From contig NC_069135.1 in the NCBI RefSeq assembly GCF_026914265.1, positions 17,414,406 through 17,478,405 on the forward strand: 64,000 nucleotides of DNA. The letters are read 5' to 3'. The notes below the pieces were generated by a model that was not told the origin of the DNA, did not search any database, and saw nothing but the letters and a program-made list of their open reading frames with translations. Origin of the DNA: Mya arenaria (lineage: Eukaryota > Mollusca > Bivalvia > Myida > Myidae). The translations under genes were made by a program, and so were the position numbers. Of the stretch, positions 28,301-40,767 are shown piece by piece (within the stretch, counting starts at the first letter, position 1; every line of letters starts with the position of its first letter).

Positions 28301-31268
28301 TGTCTTTACCAAGTTCCACGCCATGCAAGGCTAGATTGTTTTGGTTTGGTATTGCCGGTATTCTCTTGTTTTTGCTCTCTTCGTGAATTTCAACGACTAC
28401 AATAAGACTTCTAAAACAAAGGTAAACTGCTACTTTCTCTGTGAAAGACATAAAAAATAAACATCATCGAAATAAACGAATGAGGCATTCCGTCTCTTTA
28501 AACGAAGAGAAACGGAATACATCACTCATGGGTATCCGACGATGATTTTTAAAGCGACTTAGGACATATTGAAGTGTAGACATTTTACCCGGTACAGCTT
28601 TAAACATAGTTAATGGAAGGGAGATTATAACACTGTAATTTTATCTCCCTTTGTTCGCACAAAGTGCTTGATGACTCCCTCAAAGCGCCTCGTGAATCGG
28701 AGTTTGTTTTAAAGCCGGGAAATTTGAAGAAGTAAGTACTAATTCTGTATCATGAGTCGGCAAATAATGTGTTTAGTATAAAACATGAAGCCTTTTTACA
28801 CGTATGATCTACTATTCTTTAATTTTGCTTTTATTTGCGGTCAGACCAGTCAGTTCACTCTGAAAAAAGACACTTGCCCCACCCACTACTGGCACGACTA
28901 GCATTATACATAGCAGGCACTACTACCAAATACGTTACTGGTCACAATAAAATAAAGGAAACTTGCCAAACTTTAGAAATGTTTTATATTTCCTTGCAAC
29001 AAGTGCCTATCAAAAAAAAAGTCGTTGAAAAGGCTTACGGTGTGTATTTATGGTCTGGCTGTCCTGCAAATTCCGAGTTTATTCACGGCGACTGACGAGG
29101 TAAAATTAAAAGCTGCACCAGAAACACTCAAATTTATATTTGATTTTTTTTTAAACAATGCAAGATATGTTTTCTTTAAGTACTCCATGTCTATGAATAG
29201 ACAAGCACATCAACAATTAAAAAGAGAACCTTGAACAACTCGGACGTTGACTTGTACATGCGACGTGGATAATGTGTACAGTACACTATTGTTTATCATA
29301 TACATGTTTACTGTACAGTAGCATCCATACATCATATCAAATAAATATTTGGGTTAATAAACATATACATGTTCGTATTCTATAATATAATCAATTCTAG
29401 TAGCAAATACATATATTCGCTTCCACTTAAATCAGCACACACATACACAAACACGATAATCTTAAACAATACTTAATGTTGATATAAAGTATCCAAATAA
29501 CTACAATAATATAAAAACACATAAAATTACTTTATAAATGGTGAATGACTACTTAGCGCATAAAACAACCAGTGAAGAACTAATACCACGCCACCTACTT
29601 GACATTACATCAAATCAAATCAAGGAAACTTTTTTCTCCTTATTCATAATTTTAAACGTAGAAACATACTTTTTGCTCAATAATACAACGAAACCTACAG
29701 ACACAAGCCCAATAGTAAAATAACCACATATAAATCTATTCAGAGGCATAAAGCAAGGGTCCAAACGGCACTGAGCGAGAGGAAAAAAGCCAAGATTTTA
29801 ATACAATATTTAGCGCAAAACATGACTGTGACAAATAAATACTTACCTTGTACCAAAACAATCCCCCATATTAATGTGTATATATATGTCATTGCATTTT
29901 AGAATAGTAAAATAACTGTATAAGTAACTCTGCAAATGGCACAAAACTTTCTAGGAAACAGACAACCGGAAATCACATTGTCGTAGTCATGTCTCCTACT
30001 CGCAAGCTCCACCACGTATCGGTTGTGCTAAGACAATAAGCGGTTGACACTTCCGTGGTGCAGCCGTGCCTTGTGTTTTAACTTCTATGTATGTGACTAT
30101 GATTCGTATTTTGTATAATAATTTTATTAAACTGACATATTTCGAAAATCGGAGATTGTGGTACCGTGTAAGAACACCTTGACTGCAGGTTGGGTACGAT
30201 TGCCTTTCAATATTGTGCAAACTGTCGTGCCATTAGTTTTTCTCCCGAATCGGACTTGTGCATATTTTGAGATCTGCTAGCATTTCAAGTGCACTTCGTT
30301 CCCATACACACTGTGGCGCGAGCAAATACAACCGTTATGTATAGTACTTACACAGGAAGACATCACAACTAATAAGAACTTCTTAAAAAGGAAATCCATT
30401 TGTATGCACATAATTATAAATGTGGTGGCGCTGTTGTTCTAGTTATGGAGCTGTAGAAGAGTGTTGGCGCTGTCGAGTATGTTTTGCACTCGTAGTATCA
30501 TAAAGATTCAACGCTTTTTGAATGAATACAAAATGAAGGTGGTTATTTAATCATACATTGTTATACTTGTTATGCCCACCAGTTGAGGACGGAAACATAA
30601 CTACGCGAACCACCTTAACCGAGATGAAAACAGCGCATTTTTTGCACCACCGATATAAAGTTTTGGAGCTGGCGTTTAGTGGCCATGTCAATGTTAGACT
30701 TATGTTAACCGTTTGTTTACTGGAATTGTTTCTGAAAGTTTTTGTTCATATAAATATTAATATCTTGTATAATGCTTAGTCTGTCAATGACGTGGAATGA
30801 TTGTTGAACCAAGGTGCTGAAAGATATCAAGCTTTAAAATGTCACTGAAGTATTTTAAAATAAATAAAAAGAATGTGCTACTTCTTTAGTTATTATTTTG
30901 TGAATTACGCGGAAAATAAGTATTTATGTTGAAAATCATTTTTTAACTTGTATTTAATTAGATTTAAGTTTACTGTTATAAGTTATGAGCAAAATAATTT
31001 GGATTTTCTAATCGTAATTATGTCAGAGGTAAAAACAACTGTATGCTTTAAGAAATGCTTTGGTTGATCACCGCATTCCTCGTCGTCGGCGAAATACGGA
31101 GTTCTTTTAATTTGCTAAATGTGGTACAACTATGTACCCCACATTTTTACCCTGCGTATTGGTTATGTCGCAACGCCATTGGCATTATGATTTAACAGAA
31201 TGAAATGACCATTGTATTATTTCGGGGAACACGATTATAAAGATATTTTACCTTTCCAGACGCCGGCG
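25346..31268. other. intergenic, no gene recognised
   Basis: 5.9 kb between GNAI and the LRR gene. It contains one MITE (26869-27044) and a small perfect-looking hairpin at 28487-28519 (ATTCCGTCTCTT and its near complement). ORFs of 90 aa or less show no recognisable domain. Base composition is AT-rich throughout. Confidence 0.5.
26869..27044. mobile_element. MITE, PIF/Harbinger-like, 176 bp
   Basis: Starts GGGCTTTTCAAGTAAAACAT and ends with the imperfect inverse (reverse complement begins GGGCTATTCCATTTAAACAT). The imperfect terminal inverted repeats are about 34 bp and both run into a GGGGG block. TTA flanks the element on both sides (26866-26868 and 27045-27047), matching the TWA target duplication of PIF/Harbinger elements. 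No coding capacity. Confidence 0.65.
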
Positions 31269-33677
31269 ATGTATCGTTCAGCAATAGTAGTACTAATCCT
31301 CCAAATATATGTGGTGTTCATTGGACCTGTCGACGCCAACTGTGATACCAACGAGTCACCCTGCATCTGCGTGACGCTTGACACGGGAACCACCGCCATT
31401 AATTGCTCGGCCGTGTTTCCTAAGCTAACCGAGATCCCTAAGGTGCCCCATGACACCACCATTTTTGATCTTTCCAACAACCGGATACGGCCTGACGCTC
31501 TGCACGAGTTGTGCGAGTACACTCGTTTAGAAGAAGTGAGTATTTCAAGGAATCATCTGAAGACTATCCCGGCAAAGGAGTTGATGCGGTGTTTGATTAC
31601 CAGGAGTTTGAATCTGAGTGGGAATGTGTTCGATGCTATTTCACACGATTCTCTGAAAGGTTTGGAAACGACTCCAGCCATATATGGATTGGAATCTATG
31701 AAATTTACAGACCTAACTATTTCCAGTATGGTGCAATTACGATTATTGGATCTTATTGTTCATCAAACCGAAATTCCAAACACTTTATTTAACAAATTAA
31801 GACTGCAAAGTTTATATCTTGATATTCGCAGTGCCACAGAGCTACCAGTTCGTTTCCTTGATCCTATAGCGGCCACACTTGAGAGGTTACAACTTACCAG
31901 TAATGTCCTCGACACGCTGCAGGAATCACTCCTTTATAAGAGCCAGACGCTTGCTGAACTATACCTGCAACTGCCGGCCTTACGCTCAGTCCCGACTAAT
32001 TTCTTCCAAACACCATCTTTGACCAGCAAATTGAAAACCATTGTTTTAAAAGGCATTAAAAGTTTACCAAGGAATGTGTTTTCTTCACTGAACGGTTTAA
32101 GAAGTCTTGATGTTCACGAGGCAGAAGATCTGCCATCGGGATTATTTAGCGGACTACGTTACTTGGAGACACTAGATCTAACTGGAACTCACTTGGTCAC
32201 CATACCCACGGATTGGTTTACAGACTTGGGGAATCTACGACGTCTAGTGTTACGCTCGACCGGGTTACAATCCATTTCCAAAACGGACTTTTCTAATATG
32301 AATCAACTGCGCCATGTGGATTTGTCAAAAAATGAAATACGTAAAGTACCAAGTCATTTCTTTCGTGAAATAAGCGAAACAGTTTCAGTTATTGACTTGA
32401 GTTACAACAATCTCAAAATGATCTCTTACGATTTATTTAATGGGCATTCGTCACTGAAAAAACTGTACCTAAATGATAACAAGATTTCGTCAATTCAGCC
32501 TGGTGCGTTCGTTTCTTTGAGTGAACTTCGAGAACTTTATCTACAGAACAACAAGCTCTATCCTGTTGAGGAAACCCTGTTTGCAAACACCAGAAATATA
32601 ACCCACCTGGACCTTTCGTCAAACATTTTGACTAGTTTGCCCGCGGGTATTTTTCAAAATACACGTAAAATTCGCTCTCTTATTCTTTCAGATAACGTAA
32701 TAAGTTATCTAGACGAATCGATCCAATTAAATTCTTCGTCCTTACATAAATTTGACGTTATGCACAATAAACTGCTATGTAATTGTAGCACGTGGAGGCT
32801 TAAGTTTTCTCTCTCAGGGGCCCGTGTAATTGGTGATTGTTGGAATGAAACTACAGGCGAAACCCTGACTCTAAACAGTTATTTCCTGTTACGTTTAGAT
32901 TGTCAAAGAATAACTCCTACATCAATGGCTCCGTCAGTGGCAGACAATGGTGTTTTCCAGCTGACATCAAGTGACAGTAACTCGTTGGTCGTATCAAGTG
33001 CAGTTTTGGAAAGTTCTTTTGTTCTCAGTTATGAAGAAACCGCCCATAATTCCGGCCATACTATGACAGCTCATACTTCACATATTGAATCTACGTCTGT
33101 TTATGTAATAAGATTACAAAATATCACGTCAACTTTAGAAAACATTATTCTAACAGATGATCCGCTTGATCGTTCGACCTATCGACCATGGCCACGTTTC
33201 GAACATTCGTCAACCACAGTCCATGCGAACATTTCACCGACGCCAGTGTCCAAACCTCGGGGAGAGTATGCCAGCACTGTGACAACCAGTGGTGATTCTG
33301 ACCACTATAACCTCTACGATGCCGTCGGGAACTTCACAACGGTAGACCTTTTTGATCTTAACATCACTGGAAACTACTCTGGTGGATTTACAAGTAAACC
33401 AGCGATTTCGCCGGCAGAGGTGAATGTTAACCCAGAAAAGGCCAACACCGATTTCTACATAGCCTTGTCGTGTATCATCGTCGTTAGTGTGGCGTGCGTG
33501 TTTTCCGTCGGTTACATGTGCTACAGGCGCCGGCGACAGGTAGTTTACCAAGTTTCTACAGAGCACGCGAATATTGAGAACGAAATATTCCCAACAGATA
33601 CACCTTCTATTCAGATTGCGCGCGTGGATGACGACGGAAATGTCTGGGTAGAAACCTTCCCCGCCACGGAAAAATGA
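31269..33677 (+). CDS. LRR receptor-like type I membrane protein, 802 aa, intronless
   Basis: Single-exon gene. ATG at 31269 is the first Met of the frame and opens a signal peptide (hydrophobic residues about 5-20, ending near VDA). An LRRNT cap with spaced Cys (CDTNESPCIC, INC) follows, then a dozen or more leucine-rich repeats (for example LRHVDLSKNEIRKVPSHFF, LKKLYLNDNKISSIQPGAF). An LRRCT cap lies near residues 500-550 (LLCNCSTWRLKF). A Ser/Thr-rich stalk with several N-x-S/T sites follows, then one transmembrane helix (about 729-753), a YRRRRQ stop-transfer and a tail of about 45 aa ending in PSIQIARVDDDGNVWVETFP. There is no TIR or kinase domain. The plan suits a surface recognition or adhesion receptor; ligand and partner are unknown. 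Two truncated relatives of its tail lie at 40.3 and 47.1 kb on the other strand. Confidence 0.92.
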   Translation: MYRSAIVVLILQIYVVFIGPVDANCDTNESPCICVTLDTGTTAINCSAVFPKLTEIPKVPHDTTIFDLSNNRIRPDALHELCEYTRLEEVSISRNHLKTIPAKELMRCLITRSLNLSGNVFDAISHDSLKGLETTPAIYGLESMKFTDLTISSMVQLRLLDLIVHQTEIPNTLFNKLRLQSLYLDIRSATELPVRFLDPIAATLERLQLTSNVLDTLQESLLYKSQTLAELYLQLPALRSVPTNFFQTPSLTSKLKTIVLKGIKSLPRNVFSSLNGLRSLDVHEAEDLPSGLFSGLRYLETLDLTGTHLVTIPTDWFTDLGNLRRLVLRSTGLQSISKTDFSNMNQLRHVDLSKNEIRKVPSHFFREISETVSVIDLSYNNLKMISYDLFNGHSSLKKLYLNDNKISSIQPGAFVSLSELRELYLQNNKLYPVEETLFANTRNITHLDLSSNILTSLPAGIFQNTRKIRSLILSDNVISYLDESIQLNSSSLHKFDVMHNKLLCNCSTWRLKFSLSGARVIGDCWNETTGETLTLNSYFLLRLDCQRITPTSMAPSVADNGVFQLTSSDSNSLVVSSAVLESSFVLSYEETAHNSGHTMTAHTSHIESTSVYVIRLQNITSTLENIILTDDPLDRSTYRPWPRFEHSSTTVHANISPTPVSKPRGEYASTVTTSGDSDHYNLYDAVGNFTTVDLFDLNITGNYSGGFTSKPAISPAEVNVNPEKANTDFYIALSCIIVVSVACVFSVGYMCYRRRRQVVYQVSTEHANIENEIFPTDTPSIQIARVDDDGNVWVETFPATEK

Positions 33678-34600
33678 TGCCCTGTGTTTCTGGTGTAACA
33701 ATACATCTTAAGCCCCTAGTACTGTACAGAAAAATATTATTTTCAAAGGGTTATTCCTAATTATCCTGAAAGAATTCAATAACTCTATATTAACATTTGA
33801 AAAGTTCTAGTAAATATTAGACTGTTGCTTTGGCTTTCACTGTGTACATGGTATGTCGCTTGTATTATATGTATTTATATTAATATTTGGTTGATTTACA
33901 GTTTCATATTGTATTGAATGATTCCTGTATATATAATAACTTCATACGATGCATACTGTAGTTCGGTTGCGCTGTTTCCAATTGTATAATTTATCATGTT
34001 CGTTGCCAATTTCTATCATCATTGATTGAACTATTGTTTGCAGACATCATTCAAGATTATATGTTTTAAACATTAAAAGTTCGTTTTCCGATTACATCAT
34101 GTAAATATGTTCCCTCTTCATCCTGAATAAACTCATGTAACTCTACAACATATACAAATCTACTATTTTCTATGTCAACTCTTCCCCAATATTTGATATA
34201 CAATGAAAATGAACGAAGATTCGACGCAATCCTGACATTCATTTGAGATTGAGAATAGTGATTTATTTTGTGGAATCATCTGTTTCATAAGTTATTTGAG
34301 CACCATCAAATCCGTTTATATATAAATAATATCATAGAACACAAGACTGACACATTCATCTGTACGTATGTAGTAGCTAGCTGATAAAGACCATCACATA
34401 TTTCATAGAATAATCATATAAAAATAGAATCTTACAATAGTAATAATCGCTCACCTGAGTGAAAGTTTTAAACCTTTGTTTTTTTATCAAAAGAATGAAT
34501 GAGTTTATTGGTTTATGCTTATGCAACTAGGTATGCATCTATGATCGAGTCTTTCAAATGTTGAAGTGGTTTAAGTCTTCATATTTGTTAACAAAACTGT
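33678..34600. other. 3' flank of the LRR gene
   Basis: AT-rich non-coding sequence. Candidate poly(A) motifs include ATTAAA near 34,072 and AATAAA near 34,126. No other feature seen. Confidence 0.5.
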
Positions 34601-35260
34601 ACGCATGGTCCACATTTTATTCCTGTAGCTTCAAAAAAAGAAAGTATGTCAAAAGGTCACAGTATATCTCATCCGATAACATCATTGATATTTGACAGCT
34701 TAATGCACGAATGGTCCAAATTATATTCAATACCGAAGCTTCAAAAATAAGAAAGTAGGTCAAAAGGTCACAGTCAAGGTCATCCAAGCAAAAGAAATGT
34801 TGTTGTTTTTTAAAACTGTACATATGGTCCAAATTTCATTTCTGTAGCTTACAGAATAAGAAAGTATGCCAAAAGGGCCAGCTTTGACCCCAGGGACATA
34901 ATTTGAACGAACATGGTAGAGGGCAATCATATGATGCTACATAATGAGTATCAACGGTCAAGGCCATGTGGTTTGAGGAAATAAATTTTTCAAAGATTTC
35001 CCAATATAAGTGTAACTTGTGAAACACAGGTAGTGGCCAGTTTTGTCCTCGGGTGCATAATTTGAACACTCTTTGTGGAGGACAACTTTATGATGCTACA
35101 TTTAAATGTCAAGGGTCCTGACCGAGCGGTTTCAGACGAGATTTTCAAGAAAATAAATATGTAAGTCCATAGGAAACATCTGACCATCGGGGCGAGGGCA
35201 GTTTTGACCACAGGCGCACAATTTGAACCTTGATAGGGGACTACTTTTCCGTGCATACCT
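34600..35260. repeat. degenerate tandem repeats, bivalve-type
   Basis: Three units carry a phrase like ATGGTCCAAATTTCATTCCTGTAGCTT followed within about 20 bp by GAAAGTATGTCAAAAGG (near 34,608, 34,711 and 34,818). They are followed by three units with a phrase like AGTTTTGACC and CATAATTTGAAC (near 34,880, 35,040 and 35,205), with TATGATGCTACAT in the first two. The ORFs inside are noise. This type of array is widespread in bivalve intergenic DNA, as far as I recall. Confidence 0.6.
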
Positions 35261-36289
35261 GACTTGCGTTTCCAGGCACGTGACCTATGCTGTAAAAAGG
35301 TGAGTCACAACAGCGCGCCACATTTCTTTTATTGTATGGTTTGTGAAAATTACGTTATGCCACTTCAATAAAGTGCAATCAAATATTATTTATGCAAGAC
35401 TTAATTAAAATTGAAAATAAATTATCGTCAAATAATATTTTAGAGGAATTATTTGACGTCAATAGTGAAATCAAATAACTTCGCCTCATGACGTCATTTA
35501 GCCTCGTTACCGGCATACGCGCGTGTCTTCGGGACGGACGAAGGGCAGTGGACAAAATCGAAAAGCTCTCGCAAGAACTACGTGCTCTGGAGAGCTAATA
35601 AAAAAGAAGTTTCGGCGTCAGCATTCCAAAATATTTAGCAAGTTACCTGAATAGAACCGTCAATTTGCCAGATATAAACAAATCCAGATACAAACTACAG
35701 TTGTTTTAACGCAATGTCTGTTTATAAAGTTCTATTTATTCAAGAAATAAAATACTTAAAATTGCACACTGAAGGTCCGGGGGCGGAGGGATAGCGGGGC
35801 AAATTGGCCGTGTATTTACCTTCCAGATGGCACCGAAGTGCCGAGTGAATGCGGTGGTTTTGTTTTCGCGCTGTAAATAGCTGGAGAATGGGCCTTACTA
35901 TGATGTCCCTGGGGTGCGGGGGCATTTGGCGGGGTTTTTACCAGCAGTTCGTCCAGGGGCGTGGTTTCAATTGACTGGTGCATAATAAATGTACAAGAAC
36001 TACATTGAAGTTAGTCAGATGAGATTTTTTAAAAGGTTTTAATTAAAATATGATTGCTGTTCCTATATTCAAGTACGTTAGAAATAACACACGCGTTATG
36101 TAGTTTAATATTTCAATATAATAAATGATAATAACACAATATAATATAAGAATTAACAGTCAAACGCGTTTGTAATGTGAGTTATATGGTTCTTCATGAG
36201 ATGTGGATGACTGTATTCTTAGAAAACATCTTGTTTCATTTCAAATCAAAGTGCATTCATATGGCGTGAAGCGGATGAATTATATTGGT

Positions 36290-36455
36290 TGAACATACGA
36301 CATTCATAAGTTCTCAATAATGGCAACATTCGAGACATCCAGTCACATAGGCGCCATATACAACATTCACTTTACCCATAATCACGGCATTCGCGACATT
36401 CAAACATTTCGCGACATTTGAGATATTCCCAATACTCACGGCATTCACAACAGTT
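36290..36455. repeat. loose ~30-bp tandem repeat
   Basis: Five or six imperfect units built on CGACATTC, CAACATTC and GGCATTC, alternating with AATACTCAC or TAATCAC phrases. Decayed. Confidence 0.4.
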
Positions 36456-36463
36456 ATCTTTAA

Positions 36464-36466
<3 letters not shown>

Positions 36467-36494
<28 letters not shown>
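36467..36494. repeat. (AT)n microsatellite
   Basis: About 14 AT repeats flanked by TTAATTA and ATTAAT, giving a self-complementary segment. Confidence 0.95.
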
Positions 36495-36497
<3 letters not shown>

Positions 36498-37188
36498 TGG
36501 TGATTACGTTTGTTTGATTTTTAGCCGGCAACGTATTTCTCAGATTGTTTTTGTCATATGTCGTGTAGTGCTATTCCAGTCTGTGGTACTAAGAAATGTA
36601 AAGCAAAAAATTAATCGTATTCACTTCAATCATTCTTTAACTAATCAGAGTCTGTTATGAATTTGTAGAAAAAAGCCTTAAGAACCCCATCGGAAACAAA
36701 ATTAAAAACTTTAACTGGTCATCCTGGGTTACCGTTATATAGATTTCTCCCAACTCAGATAAGTAGATCCATTAATTTAACCATGCTAGAAATTCTTATC
36801 TTGCCCACGGGCGAAGATAAAATGCCCGTATGGAACTTCTTTTAATGGTCACCACATTGTAATTACCTCCCTTGTTGAAGACTGTCGTCTGTAGCGCATC
36901 ATGGAAACCTTGTCTTGTGGCAATATTTAGAACGCTAGTTAATTATTTCTCGCTTCAAATGTCACCAGAAAACAGTTTTCACGCACATTTCAAGAAATAA
37001 TGCTTCACTCTTCTTAGAACTATTAAAAGACCGATCAGACCATTTACATACTCTGAATCACTGCGCGAATATCCATGACAACCACGAATTATCGCATATC
37101 CGTACGCAATTATTTTCACTAAGCACAAAAGAGTTCCAGCAAAAAAACACATTTTTACTTAATTTTGTTTAACTGAGGTGGGAGAAAA

Positions 37189-37338
37189 AGCATCTACCAT
37201 AGCCGCTCGTATAAGATAGGTTCATCCCGACCCTCGCGCATGGTGTTTTGCGGAAACTCGGTAAACCTCGTTTCCGCAAAACACCTTACGCTCGGGTCGG
37301 AATGAACCTATCTTACACTCTCGGCCATGGAAGATACT
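37189..37338. repeat. 150-bp foldback (long hairpin), MITE-like
   Basis: Left arm 37189-37257 and right arm 37270-37338 are near-perfect reverse complements over about 60-70 bp around a 12-nt loop (TCGGTAAACCTC). The inner stem pairs GTTTTGCGGAAAC with GTTTCCGCAAAAC. The middle stem pairs AAGATAGGTTCAT with ATGAACCTATCTT and contains a GGGTCGG/CCGACCC block. It is GC-richer than its surroundings. It may be a foldback element. No clear target duplication was found. Confidence 0.85.
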
Positions 37339-37378
37339 TATAATCTCACATATTTGAGCTCTTTAGTAACGTATTTCT

Positions 37379-37412
37379 CCCTCTCTCTCTCTCCCTCTCT
37401 CTCTCTATATAT
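37379..37412. repeat. (CT)n microsatellite
   Basis: Interrupted CTCTCT run ending in a short TATATATA. Confidence 0.9.
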
Positions 37413-40320
37413 AAGTATGCACGAACATCTATTTATCCCAATGTCCTGTCACTATTTGAATATCGAATGACGTTTGTTCATCTAACTTGCTTAAAACCAT
37501 GTAAAAATCTGTTTCAGTAAATGTAAACATCTCTGGTAGCGCATCACGTTTGTTTATTGTCTGATTTTGTTGGCATGGGAAATCATTGAATTCTAAGCAG
37601 AAGACTTTTTACTCGATTGATTTAATTAAAAAAAAATATGGCTGGAACTGTACGATGTCTACTATGAAAAACTAATTCATCCTAATAAAACTTCTAATTG
37701 AACATTCATGCAAGTTTATTATTGTAATTATAAGAATTAAGAATGCATGTGTTCACATAAAGGTCAGCATAAAAAGTGATTTATTTTGGAGTTGATGACA
37801 TCATAAAAAGTAATGAAATGCGTATTTAATTAAAAAATACACATTCAAAATTACACTGTTAAGGTTGCATGCCATTTGAACAATTTAATGAATGTACTGT
37901 AAACTCCAAATAAAAAGCAGGCAAAACATGCGTACAGTGTAATGAACGGATTGGAGCTCATAACTAAACCATGCATGGCTTGTATGGTGGCAATGACCTG
38001 GCGCAGTTCCAAAATGTTTTTTTTTTATGTTAACCTCATTGATTTTGTTTTGTTTTATTTAACTGAAGAAAGAAAGTACGACATATGATACAGATAAGCC
38101 ATCTTTACATTAAAAACAAAAACGATTTTAAAAGCTTATTTGACATACAAAGGATTTGGTCACAGGCTCTCGGGGGCAATCACCCCAAGTTGTGTGTGGA
38201 CGCACATTCAAAACTCAATCCATGTTAATAGTATTCTAACAATGGCCTCAAGCTGATATAGATTCAAAATGGTCTCTGCACTGAGCTTTCATTATTTTAA
38301 CATGTGACCTTAGTTTCATTAAACTATTTCAATGTAGAAGGTATTAGGAACAGAACAGGACAGAACAGAACTTAGTTTTTTTAAGACTTGTACCCGCTAC
38401 ATCTTCTTCGTAACAACATATTAAACACAAACATGGTCAATGAACAAAACAGTAGTATATAAATGGAAGGATTAGGTGAGGATGAACAGAAAAAAAAAGT
38501 TTTAAGTTTATCCGTATAAGGCGGATTCGACCTTGTCTATAGTGACTTTGATTCGGCGACTTGCCAAATTGTGTGTAATTCGTAACACGACAAATACAAC
38601 ATGTGGCAAACGGTTTATTCAAAGAAGAGGATACAACAATGTTACATGGACGAACAATGCTTCTAGCAACTCTTTTAAGTAATTAACACAATTCCCGGAG
38701 AGTCTGATGCGTTCATCTTTTTAAATGTAGCACAATCTCATCTAGATTAGAAATGACTAATAGGCATTGTCCAATTTATCACTCATAGACGACACATAGC
38801 CATTTGTTCTATTGATCGAGTACATGTTTTTTTTTGTGAAATTTCGAAAGCATTTTCAGGAACCTACATTTGCTCGGTTCCAAAACCAGTTAGGTGTCAG
38901 AATGTTGTTTTTTTTCTTATGAAATAAAACATTTCTACATTCATCGATATACTGAAGGAGACAAATATTCTGATGTTGTGTAGCTTTTAAATAATTCATG
39001 TTTCATATTTTTCCATTAGTGGCGCCGACCAAAGATGATACATCAGACGTTAATAGAAAAAGGACAGCCATCCTGTGGACCATATAGGTCAAGTAGAACT
39101 TAGACAAATACAACCATATCACAAATTTGCTAAAATACATGTACCATTAAAACCGGTTTTGATCAGATTTTAAACTACCAGGAAAATGAGCACCTTGTAG
39201 GTGTCATGCACTCACGGACGGGTGTAGATTAATGAACTCCCCCCCCCCCCCCCCTACATAAGCATAATCTTAATGTGAGCATGCTGTAATGGTTGTAATG
39301 ACTTTAGACCCGCTATGATGTTATTGAGATATCGTGCCAAATCCGTTCATTATCACGCATGCCCTGGTAAATATTTGTCCGCTCGCTAGTGAACTTTTTG
39401 ACGTTGTCGTTTCAAGCGATTTACCATAAATTGCTTTAGACTCGCTATCTTTACGCCCAGCCTTCACTATCAAGATTTTGGCTTCAGTTCAGCTCTGAAA
39501 GGTCTCAGCCGTTTAAATCATGGAGAGTCTTGGCCGGTCGGGGACAACGGATCTACTTCAAGAAAATGCACCATTGTATGCGGTACTACATAAACGAGGA
39601 AACCACCGTCTAATACGGCGTACTTACCACCAACACTTCTCACATTTCAAGTGCGGGAAATGATATTGTCTGTCTAGCATTTCGAAAAAATATTTTGTCG
39701 TAGGTACATAATAAGCACGTGCTCGATGAATTGCTCCGAGCTTATTCGTTGTTCAAGCTTCGCTTTGGCTTATGTTATATGGCCATATTTTCTCATAAGT
39801 ATGTTTACTTTATAAACTGTTTAATATTTCGATACCACAGTAAAATAAGGTAAATGCATCAACGATTGTATGTATGTCATTTTCATACCACAGTGAAAAA
39901 AGTAATGAGGGAGTTTGACGGTGGTGAGACCGGGCTTTAAACGCCCATTTCTTGAGAATTACGTAGGCAAGAAACATTGTTGTTTTTTCATTTTCTTTCT
40001 CTTCAAGGATAACGCTTTACTTATACGATAAAAAAGTAAATCCTATTAATGCAGCCTTTCTCATGACCCGCCCTTATAGTGTACTTGTCACGCCAACTAA
40101 ACATTCTGATATTCAATTGTGCACGTACAGTATTTATTGCATAGAACATTAGATTTACATTACGTGCATAAAACTCATATAATGTGGATAACGTTACCAC
40201 GATATACATGTTAATTTCCATCTAAACTGAATAGTATACGTCGTTTTAAAATGTTCGCGGTATCAAACCCTTGGTCATTGTGTTCCACTGATAAATTGTC
40301 ATTGGTCGTTCGATTTTTCG

Positions 40321-40743
40321 TCAGGAGTCAGAGACGGGGTAAAGTTCTACGCGAACGTTCCCGTCGTCATCGACCGATTCAATCTGAATCGAAGGCAGCA
40401 TGATCCCCGGCTCCGGCTTAAGTAGAGTGGTCTGAGTTGAACTGACGTTTGGAACAAGTTCCGTATCCACGTCCGCCAGGCGGGATGAAATCTCGTAATC
40501 TGATTGCCGCCGGCGGCGGTAATACAACAATCCAATGATGAAAACACAAAGCGCACTAACGGTCACTATGAATGCCAGTGACATATAGTAATAGCGCGTT
40601 GCTTGCTCGGGGTTGATCGTGTTCCTCCTCGGGGCAATGGCCGACCTGACGGTGGGCCCGAGCGTGTAGTTCCCACCCTCATCTCGCTGCAGCGTCGTCT
40701 CAATGTTGTTTAAGTGAGTTTCATGTTCACCATTGCCGCTCAT
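40321..40743 (-). CDS. transmembrane-plus-tail paralogue of the LRR receptor, copy A (140 aa from ATG)
   Basis: The reading frame aligns with the C-terminal end of the 802-aa LRR protein: a GNYT/GNYS region, NPEQATRYYY against NPEKANTDFY, a transmembrane helix (about residues 50-73), YRRRRQ, and PSIQIESVDDDGNVRVELYP. No LRRs are present. Homology continues a few codons above the ATG (through a VTMSG/VTTSG match) and stops at an in-frame TGA next to a minisatellite. So this is either the last exon of a split gene or a 5'-truncated copy. No signal peptide is in the ORF. By eye, copy B differs at 21 of 429 bases with no indels; 8 changes are amino-acid changes, which suggests constraint. Confidence 0.7.
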   Translation of the reverse strand: MSGNGEHETHLNNIETTLQRDEGGNYTLGPTVRSAIAPRRNTINPEQATRYYYMSLAFIVTVSALCVFIIGLLYYRRRRQSDYEISSRLADVDTELVPNVSSTQTTLLKPEPGIMLPSIQIESVDDDGNVRVELYPVSDS

Positions 40744-40767
40744 CGTCACGGCTTCATTTCACACAAG

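Larger units (their letters stand above)
35270..37188. other. intergenic, no gene recognised
   Basis: Contains TGACGTCA (a CRE-type palindrome) at about 35,489 and a short AT microsatellite (36467-36494). A loose ~30-bp tandem repeat lies at 36,290-36,455, with phrases like GGCATTCGCGACATTC. No coding region was recognised. Confidence 0.45.

Noticed and set aside
28835-29234. Two overlapping ORFs of 86 and 69 aa
   Set aside because: No conserved motif, no good start context, and ordinary AT-rich composition.
31235-33701. Antisense and off-frame ORFs of 60-155 aa over the LRR gene
   Set aside because: Shadows of a clear 802-aa coding frame.
35530-35700. Possible coding fragment (WTKSKSSRKNYVLW)
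   Set aside because: The frame is short and not matched to a family I can name. It may be part of a decayed transposon but cannot be supported.
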